DNA from: Achatina immaculata
Taxonomy: Eukaryota; Mollusca; Gastropoda; Stylommatophora; Achatinidae
NCBI GenBank assembly: GCA_009760885.1
Contig: CM019701.1
Span: 18,390,975 to 18,454,974, forward strand
Reading direction: 5' to 3'
Length of the DNA stretch: 64,000 bases
How positions within the stretch are numbered: position 1 is the stretch's first letter; each line of letters starts with the position of its first letter. A program made the position numbers and the translations under genes. Below are positions 1 through 10,122 of the stretch, piece by piece. Under the pieces are notes generated by a model. It did no database searches. It was not told the origin of the DNA and was given only the letters and a program-made list of their open reading frames with translations.

Positions 1-139
1 GATCCCTGAGGTTCTTGTCCCGTCTGTAGGCCACCAATGGGGGTTCCCCAAAAAGTTCACGTGTCTCAGGCTCGGTCTGGAGGAGATGGAGATGGCGAAA
101 CAGTATGTTTTTAACTGCCAAGCTATGAGGGTGGTACGT

Positions 140-762
140 GCTAAGATACAGTAAAGTGAATGGGGCTAAGATAAAAATAAGCGGGCTAAGATACAGTAAA
201 GTGAATGGGGCTACGATATAGTAAAGTGAATTGAGCTAACTTTAAAGTAAGCGGGGCTAAGATACAATAAAGTGAATGGGGCTAAGATGTAGTAAAGTGA
301 GTGGGAATAAGATATAGTAAGGTGAGTGGGACTAAGATACAGTAAAATGAGTGGGACTGAGATACAGTAAAGTGAGCGGGGCTACGATACAGTAAAGTGA
401 GTCGGGCTAAGATATAGTAAAGTTAGTGGGGCTAAGATACAGTAAAATGAGTAGAGCTAAGATATAGTAAGGTTAATGGGGCTAAGATAAGGTAAAGTGA
501 GTAGGGCTAAGATATAGTAAAGTTAGTGGTACGAAGATGCAGTAAAATGAGTAGGGCTAAGATATAGTAAAGTTAGTGGGGCTAAGATACAGTAAAATGA
601 GTAGGGCTTAGATATAGTAAAGTTAGTGGGGCTAATATACAGTAAAGTGAGTGGTGCGAAGATACAGTAAAATGAGTAGGGCTAAGATATAGTAAAGTTA
701 GTGGGACTAAGATACAGTAAAATGAGTAGGGCTAAGATATAGTAAAGTTAGTGGGGCTAAGA
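140..762. repeat. 25-bp minisatellite
   Basis: About 25 head-to-tail copies of a 25-bp unit built around 'ctaagatacagtaaagtga'. The units differ by scattered substitutions (gtgagt, gttagt, gtagag variants). There is no open frame worth noting. Confidence 0.95.
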
Positions 763-1122
763 AGTGCTTGGCCATCATTGTCCCCACTCTTTCTGTCTTT
801 TCTGTAAAACTGAACCATATACCACCACACACTTTCAATAATGTGGAAGTGATCCACGCCTATGCAGCTATAGCTAACGCCACTTTCTTGATACAAATTA
901 TGGCTACAATTTCAGCATAAAGCTATTCATTACATTGACAAACTTACCAAGGATTTTATTTTAAAAAGGTAAAAACGACGGTATATGTGAACTGGACATT
1001 TGAACCATTTTAGCAGAGGTTTATTTACATTTCTGTTTATCACTGAAACATTCTGGACCATCTTTCGTCTGTGTATTGTGTTAGAATGAAAATAACAATG
1101 GCCGCCTTATATTTGCAACATA
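763..1122. other. no gene seen
   Basis: AT-rich unique sequence between two minisatellites. I see no coding, RNA or repeat signal in it. Confidence 0.5.
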
Positions 1123-1798
1123 CCGTAATAATGTTACAGATTTGGAGACCGTAATAATGTTACAAATTTAGAGACTGTAATAATGTTACAAATTTGGAGA
1201 CCGTAATAATGTTACAAATTTGGAGACCGTAATAATGTTACAAATTTGGAGACCGTAATAATGTTACAGATTTGGAGAACATAATAATGTTACAGATTTG
1301 GAGACAGTAATAATGTTACAGATTTGGAGACCGTAATAATGTTACAGGTTTGGAGACCGCAATAATGTTACAGATTTGGAGACCGTAATAATGTTACAGA
1401 TTTGGAGACCGTAATAATGTTACAGATTTGGAGACCGTAATAATGTTACAGATTTGGAGACCGTAATAATGTTACAGGTTTGGAGACCGTAATAATATTA
1501 CAGATTTGGAGACCGTAATAATGTTACAGGTTTGGAGACTGTAATAGTGTTACAGATTTGGAGACCGTAATAATGTTACAGGTTTGGAGACCGTAATAAT
1601 GTTACAGATTTGGAGACTGTAATAATGTTACAGATTTGGAGACCGCAATAATGTTACAGATTTGGAGACCGTAATAATGTTACAGGTTTGGAGACTGTAA
1701 TAGTGTTACAGATTTGGAGACCGTAATAATGTTACAGGTTTGGAGACCGTAATAATGTTACAGATTTGGAGACCGTAATACTGTTATAGATTTGGAGT
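1123..1798. repeat. 26-bp minisatellite
   Basis: About 26 copies of a 26-bp unit containing 'taataatgttacagatttgg' followed by 'agacc'. Units are very similar. Recurring variants (aaattt, aggttt, gtgtta) suggest local block duplication. Confidence 0.96.
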
Positions 1799-2040
1799 AC
1801 ATTTTGATCGTAATATTCAGCTGATGATTCACTCATACCTAAACGCATCAGAATGTTACAATAGATATATACGGAACACAATCAAGTGTCTGAACACAAA
1901 TAGAGTAAAACAAACGAGATATGTGCTGCTGGCCATCTTTTTCTTTATATTTTAATATTATTTGTCTCTGAAACGTGATTTAATCAGTTATAATCATGTC
2001 TGTAATGGTTATTTAATCAGTTTCATAAGTATGCTTAGTG
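1799..2040. other. no gene seen
   Basis: AT-rich unique sequence leading into the 34-bp minisatellite. Nothing is recognised in it. Confidence 0.4.
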
Positions 2041-2107
2041 CTGTCTAGGATAATCAAGAGACAAGTGTGTTAACCATTGATGTTTTGATGTTGGTATAAT
2101 ATGTTAA

Positions 2108-2801
2108 AAAAATAATGAAAAATTCCCATCAATCAAAATGGAAAAATACATATAGAAGGGACAGATATTGAAGAAGTCAATCAATTTGCATACCTTGGCA
2201 GCTACATAGACCAGGATGGTGACACTAGAAAGAAAATTAGGATCAGAATTACAAAAGCAGCATCAATCTTCAAGAATCTTGAGAACATATGGAATTCAAA
2301 AGTTATAAGCACAAAAACCAAGTTAAGACTATTCAATTCAAATGTAATATCCACCCTCATTTATTCATGCGAAAGCTGGAAAACAACTAAAGAAATAGAA
2401 AAGAAATTAGACTCTTTTGAAAACAAATGCCTAAGGAAAATACTCGGCATCAAGTGGAATGAATTCAAGAACAATGCAGAGATAAGACAGATGACTGAAC
2501 AACAACCAGTCTCATGGGTGATGAGGAAAAGGAGATGGACATATGTTGGTCACTTGATGAGAAGAAATGATCATAGAATCCCAAAACAAGCTATCAAGTG
2601 GAACACAACAGGCCGAAGAAAAAGGGGCAGACCGCGTGAAACTCTGAAGAGGACATTATTAAGAGAGGCCAAGTTAACAGACATAAAATCCTTTGATGAG
2701 GTTGAAAGACTCGCCGAAGACAGGAAAAATTGGCGAACTACTTTGCGAGCCTTATGTGACGTTTAACGGCACGGGAAGGATATAAGATATAAGATATATA
2801 A
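2108..2801 (+). mobile_element. LINE B, 5'-truncated 3' fragment
   Basis: The 3' end of a non-LTR retrotransposon. The readable last 91 codons (2491-2766) carry the post-RT C-terminal domain with motifs YVGHLMRR, KQAIKW and RKRGRPRETLKR, ending LRALCDV. The upstream part matches the RT thumb region (QFAYLGSYIDQDGD in intact copies) but is frameshifted by homopolymer indels near 2108-2135. The 3' end is TAACGGCACGGGAAGGA followed by a (GATATAA)n tail. The array variant 'tataatatgttaa' occurs at 2095-2107 and again at 2802-2814, giving a 13-bp target-site duplication. It is a dead copy. The C-terminal motifs and short tailed 3' end resemble RTE-like LINEs (family knowledge). Confidence 0.9.
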
Positions 2802-2906
2802 TATAATATGTTAACCATGGATGTTTTGATGTTGGTATAATGTGTTAATCATGGATGTTTTTATTTTGGTATAATGTGGATATTTTGATGTTGGTATAAT
2901 GTGGAT

Positions 2907-3873
2907 TCTGTGGAGAACATACCTCCAGCAGCTTTAGGGTACAAACAGGAGTGAAACAGGGATGTGTACTATCACCAACATTATTTATCTTGGCAGTAGA
3001 CTGGTTAATGAAGGAGGCAACATCAGACAAACGCAGAGGATTACAATGGACCCTTGACACAGTGCTGGAGGACCTTGACTTTGTGGACGACATTTGTCTA
3101 TTATCAAGCAGTCACAAAGATATGCAAGATAAAATAAACAAGCTAACTCAGAATGCAAACAACATAGGACTAAAGATCAATGTAGGAAAGACAAAGTTAA
3201 TGAAGCAAAATGTGAACAACAGAAACGTACTCAGAGTAGATAACAAGTTAGTGGAGGAGGTCAACGAATTTGTATACCTTGGCAGCAGAGTAGTAGAAAA
3301 TGGAGACAGCACAGAGGACATCAACAGCAGACTTACTAGAGCAAACCAGGCTTTTGCAATGCTGCAGAATATATGGAAATCAAATAAACTAAGCATAAAT
3401 ATGAAAATCAGGATATTTAAGAGTAATGTTCTAAGTGTACTACTCTATGGAAGTGAATGCTGGAAAATCACCAAAACCATAGAAAACAAGTTGAATTCTT
3501 TCCAGACTAAATGTTTACGAAGAATTAGAAAAATATTTTGGCCAAACACCATAAGAAATAACATCTTATTAGCAGAAATGCAGATGAAACCACTGACATC
3601 AATTATTGAGGAAAGACGCTGGCGATGGTTGGGACATGTGCTCCGAATGACTGACAACTCACTACCAAAAATAGCACTAAGATGGACACCACAGGGGAGC
3701 AGAAGTAAGGGTAGACCAAAAGAGACACGGAGAAGAACAACAGAAAGGATGTTGAGCAATAGAGGGCTCACCTGGGCAAGAGCAGAAAAAAAGGCGAAGG
3801 ACAGGCATTTGTGGAAAACCCTTGCGGAAGCCCCATGTGCCCTGGGCACTTAAGGTTCAGAGAGAGAGAGATT
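2907..3873 (+). mobile_element. LINE A, 5'-truncated RT 3' half
   Basis: An open stretch (2951-3853, 300 codons) covers the later RT motifs and C-terminus: GVKQGCVLSPTLF, a catalytic box reading DLDFVDDICLL, the thumb region (EFVYLGSRVVENGD), then RRWRWLGHVLRM and SRSKGRPKETRRRTTER, ending APCALGT. The box is FVDD, whereas the longer copy at 24 kb has FADD. The 3' end is a TAA stop, 'ggttc' and an (AG)n tract. 'atgtggat' flanks it at 2899-2906 and 3874-3881, consistent with an 8-bp target duplication inside the minisatellite. The N-terminal endonuclease and early RT motifs are absent, so it is not functional. Confidence 0.92.
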
Positions 3874-3905
3874 ATGTGGATATTTTGATGTTGGTATACT
3901 GTGTT

Positions 3906-5124
3906 CTTCTTCTTCTTCTTCTTCGTTCACTTCTACCACCAAAAACCGCAATGTAAACCTACTGAATTCACGCATGTGGTCCTCGTTAGGTCCCGTGGTC
4001 CCCTGTGTGGTCCAAAATAGACCACACGAGTTCCACGAAAGGACCACAAGGTGTTCAGAGTATCACAGTGCTTTAGCCTGTATTCTTGGTGGGTCTCGGA
4101 AGCGGGATTGCGTGACACCGTGGTTTTCATTGCACCAGTTTGGTCTAGGGTTGGACTTTCTCACCGGAAGACCTCGACGTGTTTGGAATATCAGTGCATC
4201 CCCGCTGGGTGAGAGGTGCTTGCCCATCCAGTCCAGTGTTGGACTTTCTCACCGGAAAACCTCAGCGTGATTAGGATACGCAGACATCCCCGCCGGGTGA
4301 GAGGTGGTTGCCTATCTAGACTTCCCTGGTCCAGTGTCTCCGACTTCAGCATTTTGCAGTCGTGGCCGCTACCCTTCCTAGTTGTGCCCAGGATGGAGCT
4401 TTTGTCCAGGAGGACGAATCCTCGCCACTAGTGACTTCTACCCCTGGGTTGAGCCGGTTTAGGCATTATCCCAGTATGGGCGTGTTTGGGACGGGACGGA
4501 CCTCTAGGGCAGAGGTACTGTGACATTCATAGCCTTCAAGATTCACCCCTGGTATGAGCCTAAGCAAAATTCACCAGTATGGGTGGTTATCAGGCGTTGC
4601 CGACCTCTAGAGCGGAGGTGGCATGACATGTCTAGCCATCGAGTTCGACCCCTGGTGTGTGCCGGTTTAGGCATATTTCACCAGTGTAGGTGTATTTCGG
4701 ACGTAGGCGGCCTCTAGAGCAGAGGTGCCTTGGTATAGCTCTCGTAGCGATACTACTGGACATATCAGCTTAAACTTCACTTTCCACCACCTTTTCCCAT
4801 CGGCGCCGCACAGCAACCTTTATTTCCGCATTTACTTCCTTAACCGGGAGGAGCTTCACTCCACGCGCGGCATTTGAAGAGTCTCGCCAGCAGTGACTTA
4901 ACCTCTGGGACAAGCTGGTTCATGCATTTCACCCGATATGACTGCATTCAGGACGTGGCTGACCTCCAGACCAGAGGTGCCGTGATTTGACTGTTTGCTT
5001 CGCTTTATTCTTTCAACCACCTTTTCCGCAGTGATGCTGCGCGGCAACCTCATCTGCAAATTTCTTCATTGGCCGGGAAGAGCACCGCTCCACGCACGGC
5101 AGCTGAAGATCTCGCCAACAGCCA
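3906..5124 (-). mobile_element. GAA-tailed non-autonomous retroposon (long copy)
   Basis: Its plus-strand left edge is (TTC)n, so on the minus strand the element ends in (GAA)n. It contains no credible ORF. Reading 5' to 3' on the minus strand it starts 'tggctgttggcgagatc' and has internal tandem modules. One module of about 95 bp contains 'ttttccggtgagaaagtcc'. A second of about 125 bp contains 'gacctctagagcagaggtg'. A third long module is also repeated. 'ggtatactgtgtt' flanks it at 3893-3905 and 5125-5137; because the host is a minisatellite with that motif, this duplication alone is weaker evidence. Related copies lie at 22191-22707 and 62925-63365. The short ORFs of 65-98 codons here are not conserved as protein. 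Confidence 0.8.
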
Positions 5125-5460
5125 GGTATACTGTGTTAACCATGGATGTTTTGATATTGGTATACTGTGTTAATCATGGATGTTTTGATGTTGGTATAAT
5201 GTGTATATTCTGATACTAGTATACTGTGTTAACCATGAATGTTTTGATATTGGTATACTGTGTTAACCATGGATGTTTTGATATTGGTATACTGTGTTAA
5301 CCATGGATATTTTGATATTGGTATACTGTGTTAACCATGGATGTTTTGATGTTAGTATAATATGGATATTTTGATATTGGTATACTGTGTTAACCATGGA
5401 TGTTTTGATATTAGTATACTGTGTTAATCATAGATGTTTTGATGTTATTATAGTATTGGT

Positions 5461-6170
5461 AAGCTCTACACCAAGGAGTGTCCAAACCCAGGAATTGGAC
5501 TACAGGGAAATTTTTATTTATTTTTTTATGCATTGTGTATGGCGGGACAAAAACGTTATTTCACTTTTTTTACCACAAAATTAATCTACAAACGTGTGTA
5601 TCGCACTAATGACAGAAACTTATTCTGAAATAAGGCTAACAAATAGAAAATGTATTCTCTTGTGGAACCTTCTAGAAGAATCAACGCCCTTTTGGAATAC
5701 ATCAGCGTTTACATGTGAAAAGTGTTGTGACAAAGAAATATTTTTTAACTCACCAAAATCTCTGCTCGTTGTCCACATATAAATTGTCCACATATAAATT
5801 GTCTACATAGAAATTGTCCACATTTATCAACACTAGGGCGAGTCACAAGATAACCTTAATTTTTGCTCTTAAATATCTAAATCGAGTAGTACACAGTTGT
5901 AGTGCATGCATGTTATGCCATATCCCTCTTTATGTGTATGTGTGGTGCCATATAGGTTATTTTGGAATATGACGTCACCAGACCAGATTAAAGATAACGG
6001 CTATCTTTGAAGCATGCTTGAGGGAAGAACAGTTCGCAGTCATTAATTTCTTGGATGTATGAAGTTTTGAAACTGAAAGGGATAGATTTCTACTACGTTT
6101 AGTCACTGTCAACTTTGGTAAATAATGGGGAAAATGGAATTTCTAACACATTTGATACAATTAACATCAC
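5461..6170. other. mostly unassigned; possible mariner N-terminal trace
   Basis: It contains a 17-bp triplet near 5767-5822 ('aattgtccacatata'-like). Around 6015-6055 the plus strand reads LREEQFAVINFL, which resembles the start of some mariner transposases. That is one short motif and not enough to call a gene. Nothing else is recognised. Confidence 0.35.
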
Positions 6171-6500
6171 TTCTGTATCTAAACCAACAGGCGGCAGTGA
6201 GAATAAAAGATGAAACAACAACTTGTTTTGACATAAAACAATGGGTCCGTCAGGGGTGCATATTGTCACACCTTACTTATTTAACTTGTATACTGAAAAT
6301 ATAATGAGGAATGTTAGAGAAGATGTAGACAAAGAATACTAAGATGCCATAACAATTGGAGGTTATGAAATACCAGAGATTAGATATGCTGATGACACAG
6401 TATTACTGTCCACAACACAACAAGGATTGTAAAAACTAATTATGTCAGTTCGTAAGAACAGTGAAGAGCACAACTTCTATCTTAATACGAATAAAAGTAC
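6171..6500 (+). pseudogene. decayed LINE reverse transcriptase fragment
   Basis: Pieces of an RT domain are readable in shifting frames: VRQGCILS near 6247, then ITIGGYEIPEIRYADDTVLL near 6353-6410 with the YADD catalytic box, followed by a stop and an LNTNKS-like segment. It differs from LINE families A-D in this window (closest to C in box and spacing). Several stops and small indels kill it. Its 3' edge runs directly into the 32-bp minisatellite at about 6490. Confidence 0.75.
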
Positions 6501-7400
6501 ATTACTTTCAGCCAGAGACAAATCCTGGGTACATTACTTTCATCTAGAGACAAATGCTGGGTACATTACTTTCAGCCAGAAACAAATGCTGGGTACATTA
6601 CTTTCATCTAGAGACAAATGCTGGGTACATTACTTTCATCTAGAGACAAATTCTGGGTACATTACTTTCATCTAGAGACAAATGCTGGCTACATTACTTT
6701 CATCTAGAGACAAATGCTGGGTACATTACTTTCAGCCAGAAACAAATGCTTGATACATTACTTTCACCTAGAGACAAATGCTGGGTACATTACTTTTAGC
6801 CAGAATCAAATACTGGGTACATTATTTTCAGCCAGAGACAAATGCTGAGTACATTACTTTCAGCCAGAAACAAATGCTGGGTACATTATTTTCATCTAGA
6901 GACAAATGCTAAGTACATTACTTTCAGCCAGAGACAAATCCTGGGTACATTACTTTCATCTGGAGACAAATGCTGGGTACATTACTTTCAGCCAGAAACA
7001 AATGCTGGGTACATTATTTTCATCTAGAGACAAATGCTGGCTACATTACTTTCATCTAGAGACAAATGCTGGCTACATTACTTTCATCTAGAGACAAATG
7101 CTACATTACTTTCAGCCAGAAACAAATGCTGGGTACATTACTTTCATCTAGAGACAAATGCTGGCTACATTACTTTCATCTAGAGACAAATGCTGGCTAC
7201 ATTACTTTCATCTAGAGACAAATGCTGGGTATATTATTTTCAGCCAGAAACAAATGCTGAGTGTAGAGACAAGAAAATCGTGAGTTAGATGGAGAGACAA
7301 GAAAATCGTGAGTTAGATGTAGAGACAAGAAAATCGTGGTACATTATTTTCAGCCAGAGACAAAAGCTGAGTACATTACTTTCAGCCAGAGACAAATCGA
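6490..7400. repeat. 32-bp minisatellite
   Basis: Roughly 27 units of about 32 bp: 'aaatgctgggtacattactt' plus 'tcatctagagac' or a 'cagccagaaac' variant. The first unit overlaps the end of the RT fragment. Near 7265-7345 the array is interrupted by units of a different minisatellite. Confidence 0.93.
7262..7345. repeat. small block of the 'agacaagaaaatcgtgag' minisatellite
   Basis: Three units of the minisatellite that later occupies 9500-10122 and 11470-11655. They are embedded inside the 32-bp array, so that minisatellite occurs on both sides of the GPCR exon. Confidence 0.9.
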
Positions 7401-7403
7401 GAC

Positions 7404-7915
7404 AGCAAGAAGTGGCGACTTTCTTTCTCCTTGAAGTCAAAGAAATTCCTTATAGCTCCGCTGTCCAGAAAACTGTTGCTCACAATCTTCTTGGACGATA
7501 AGAACCAAATCCTGGAGCACTGCATGCACAGATTAAACACTATCAACAGTGAAACATACTGTGATCTGCTTGAGAGCCACTTTAAACCTGCAGTCAGGTC
7601 AAAATTTCGCAGTTTGTTCAGTTCTTGTGGTTTGTCACATCATTCTTACGCACGGCTTCACACACAACGTGCAACAGCTCAAGAGATTACGAATACACTT
7701 GTGGAGTGTTTTCCACATCCTGCATATTCATCTGATCTTGCACCATATGATAATCAAGTGCTTAGACTCCATAAAGAAGCGATAGTGTGAACAACTGAGT
7801 ACGAGATTAACAAGATCGTGCATAGCTGGCTACAGAGTGAGATTTATTTGTCTCGAGGAATACGCCAGAATTACTTTGAACGTGGCGGGGACTATGTTGA
7901 GAAGTGATAAGGATG
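7404..7915 (+). pseudogene. mariner transposase relic, C-terminal half
   Basis: Readable segments match the catalytic half of a mariner (IS630/Tc1/mariner) transposase of the SETMAR-like type: KSKKFLIAPLSRKLLLTIF, ILEHCMHRLNTINSETYCD, FPHPAYSSDLAPYD, and in a shifted frame RGIRQNYFERGGDYVEK before a stop. The second catalytic aspartate, normally in a QHDNARPHT context, is replaced (HHSYARLHT). The third aspartate (SSDLAP) remains. There are frameshifts near 7745 and a TGA at 7787. The N-terminal DNA-binding half and terminal repeats are not visible. It is inactive. Confidence 0.85.
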
Positions 7916-8352
7916 TTCAATCATAGTTTTATATTTTATTCAAATATAAAAAACATTATTTTTATATTTTTTATTTACATTACTTATATAAATAAAGTTT
8001 AATGAAAAATGTATGATCCAACATGGCTTGCAGAGTAGGGTTTCCTAAACTTGAGATCTTACAGAACAGCTTTATTACGCATCGCTCTAAGATGGGCATC
8101 ATTTAAAAATATGTACCATGTTATGATGCATTTCAAAACCATTAATTTGTTTCTCTAAGTTTTCTCTCATATTCTTGTGTTTTGTTTTCTCTCTTACTCT
8201 ACATCATTTCTGTTCGCTTTCTTTACACATAACCTTGCTCAGTTTTCCTTTTATTCACTTTTTACTTCATATTATCCATTTATTCTTCACGTCTTAGTGC
8301 TCTATGTTTATTCATGTTTTAAAATCATTCGACATTTCTTTTTCTATCCCAG
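7916..8352 (+). other. AT-rich sequence, presumed intron before the GPCR exon
   Basis: AT-rich, ending in a pyrimidine tract and 'tctatcccag' immediately before the coding exon, a good 3' splice site. An in-frame ATG lies upstream at 8177, but the residues from there to 8352 are low-complexity, F/Y-rich and read through the acceptor. They are intron translated by chance. Confidence 0.7.
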
Positions 8353-9508
8353 GTACCGTAAAGTTTGCAGACCTTATGGATGGCAAATTTCAATCAGGCA
8401 CTCTAAAATTGCCAGTTCTATAACCGTCATTGTTGGGTTTCTCTACTCAATCCCCTACATGGTCATCTACGGCATCAAGACTAGAGACACTCCATGTACC
8501 AAAATCAAAGGTTACGAATGTTTTGCTGATGATGACTACCATGACACGATCTGGCCGTTGATGAACAATTTATTGTTTATTTTGTTTTTTATCTGCACTG
8601 CGGTTTCTTTGGTTGTTTTGTACATTCTTATTGGTGTGACAGCATGGAAACACAGTCAACGTCATGGTGTCTCTGGTACCAATGTGTATACGAAACATGA
8701 TGACAATTCTTCAACAGCAATGTCATCAACTGACAGAGAGTTGTCAGCTTCGAACGATTTAGCGCATGCTCAGTTAGGGAGTGCTGCACCTGTGATCCCA
8801 GGGCAGACTAACCTGACACATTCTTTGTTGTGCTGCATGCAGCGATCAGCAGCCAAAGATAGTGAAACTCAGTCATCAAACATAACAAAAATTACCATTA
8901 CAACAACAGATAATGATACAAGCGATAATAATTTAGAGTTAACAAGTAGAGAAATAAACGTCAATACATGCAGTAAGTCCTCTTTGAATTTACAAGTTCC
9001 TTTAAACTCTAGTTTGGCAAAGTTGTCAGGTCCAGCTTTTGTCTGTACAAAAGGCATAGAGATGACCGGTGACCTTGTAATAAACAGCCAGTCTGAGGTA
9101 GGAAACAAGGAAAGACACGACAACCATCTAGCAGAGAACACCTCTACTAGGGCAGCTACTACATACAAAACTAAGACAAGCAAGACTGCCAAAAATGATA
9201 CAAGAAGTCGGCAGAAAACGGAAGAAAAACATCTGAAACGCAAACCATTAGGTCGAATGACAGTCATGTTGATCATTATCAGTGCAATTTATATTTTTGG
9301 ATTTTTCCCTTTCTTAATCTTGACGATCTACAAGAATAGGTTACCCAAGCAATACCTTACTTTAAGCACGGTCGAGTTCTCCTTCTACAATTTCTTCTAC
9401 AGGTTGTACTTTCTCAACAGTGCAGCCAACCCTGTCATTTACAGTCTGTGTGACATCAACTTCAGGAGAGAATGTATCCGGCTTCTGACATGTCGGTCAA
9501 GGAGATAG
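8353..9508 (+). CDS. rhodopsin-family GPCR, last coding exon (TM4-TM7)
   Basis: A 3' exon of a class A G-protein-coupled receptor. After the 'cccag' acceptor, the first base completes an arginine codon and the next codons read YRKVCRP. The exon therefore begins inside the DRY motif at the end of TM3. Then follow TM4 (SSITVIVGFLYSIPYMVIYG), extracellular loop 2 with its cysteine (YECFADDD), TM5 (LLFILFFICTAVSLVVLYIL), and a long Ser/Thr/Asn-rich third intracellular loop of about 200 residues. TM6 contains FGFFPF, TM7 contains NSAANPVIY, and helix 8 is DINFRRECIRLLTC with a likely palmitoylated cysteine. This adds 384 residues, then TAG. Ligand unknown; peptide-receptor-like by sequence feel. 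Exons for TM1-3 are not visible upstream within 8 kb. The stop codon sits in a minisatellite unit. Confidence 0.93.
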
Positions 9509-10122
9509 AAAATCGTGAGTGTAGATGGGGAGACAAGAAAATCGTGAGTATAGAGATAAGAAAATCGTGAGTGTAGAGACAAGAAAATCGTGAGTGTAGA
9601 TGGGGAGACAAGAAAATCGTGAGTATAGAGATAAGAAAATCGTGAGTGTAGAGACAAGAAAATCGTGAGTTAGATGTAGAGACAAGAAAATCGTGAGTTA
9701 GATGGAGAGACAAGAAAATCGTGAGTTAGATGTAGAGACAAGAAAATCGTGAGTGTAGAGACAAGAAAATCGTGAGTTAGATGTAGAGACAAGAAAATCG
9801 TGAGTTAGATGTATAGACAAGAAAATCGTGAGTGTAGAGACAAGAAAATCGTGAGTGTAGAGACAAGAAAATCGTGAGTGTAGAGACAAGAAAATCGTGA
9901 GTTAGATGGGGAGACAAGAAAATCGTGAGTGTAAATGGAGAGACAAGAAAATCGTGAGTTAGATGGGGAGACACGAAAATCGTGAGTGTAGATGGGGAGA
10001 CAAGAAAATCGTGAGTGTAGAGACAAGAAAATCGTGAGTGTAGAGACAAGAAAATCGTGAGTGTAGAGACAAGAAAATCGTGAGTTAGATGGGGAGACAA
10101 GAAAATCGTGAGTTAGATGGTG
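9500..10122. repeat. 22-28-bp minisatellite at the 3' end of the GPCR exon
   Basis: Units are 'gagacaagaaaatcgtgagt' plus 'gtag' or 'tagatgg(gg)', giving 22-28 bp periods and about 24 copies. The first unit reads 'ggagatagaaaatcgtgag' and contains the receptor's TAG. The array continues after the LINE A insertion at 11470-11655. Confidence 0.95.

Larger units (their letters stand above)
2041..5460. repeat. 34-bp minisatellite, split by three insertions
   Basis: The unit is about 34 bp: 'gttaaccatggatgtttt' followed by 'gatattggtatactgt'. Array pieces lie at about 2041-2107, 2802-2906, 3874-3905 and 5125-5460. The gaps are filled by a LINE B fragment, a LINE A fragment and a GAA-tailed retroposon. 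The unit continues in register across each insertion, so the array is older than all three. Confidence 0.9.

Noticed and set aside
4640..4660. A pol III B-box-like 'gttcgaccc' in the GAA-tailed retroposon
   Set aside because: It fits the loose consensus but has no A box at a sensible distance and is not kept in the other two copies.
3974..4717. Frames of 65-98 codons in the GAA-tailed retroposon, partly repeated at 62921-63205
   Set aside because: They recur only because the element recurs. Frames break with indels between copies and no protein feature is seen.
6015..6055. Mariner transposase start (LREEQFAVINFL)
   Set aside because: A single 12-residue match followed by a stop and no further similarity; recorded only as a possible trace.
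8177..8352. Upstream ATG extending the GPCR frame by 58 residues
   Set aside because: The residues are AT-driven F/Y/S-rich, and a clean 'cccag' acceptor followed by the rest of a DRY motif shows this part is intron.
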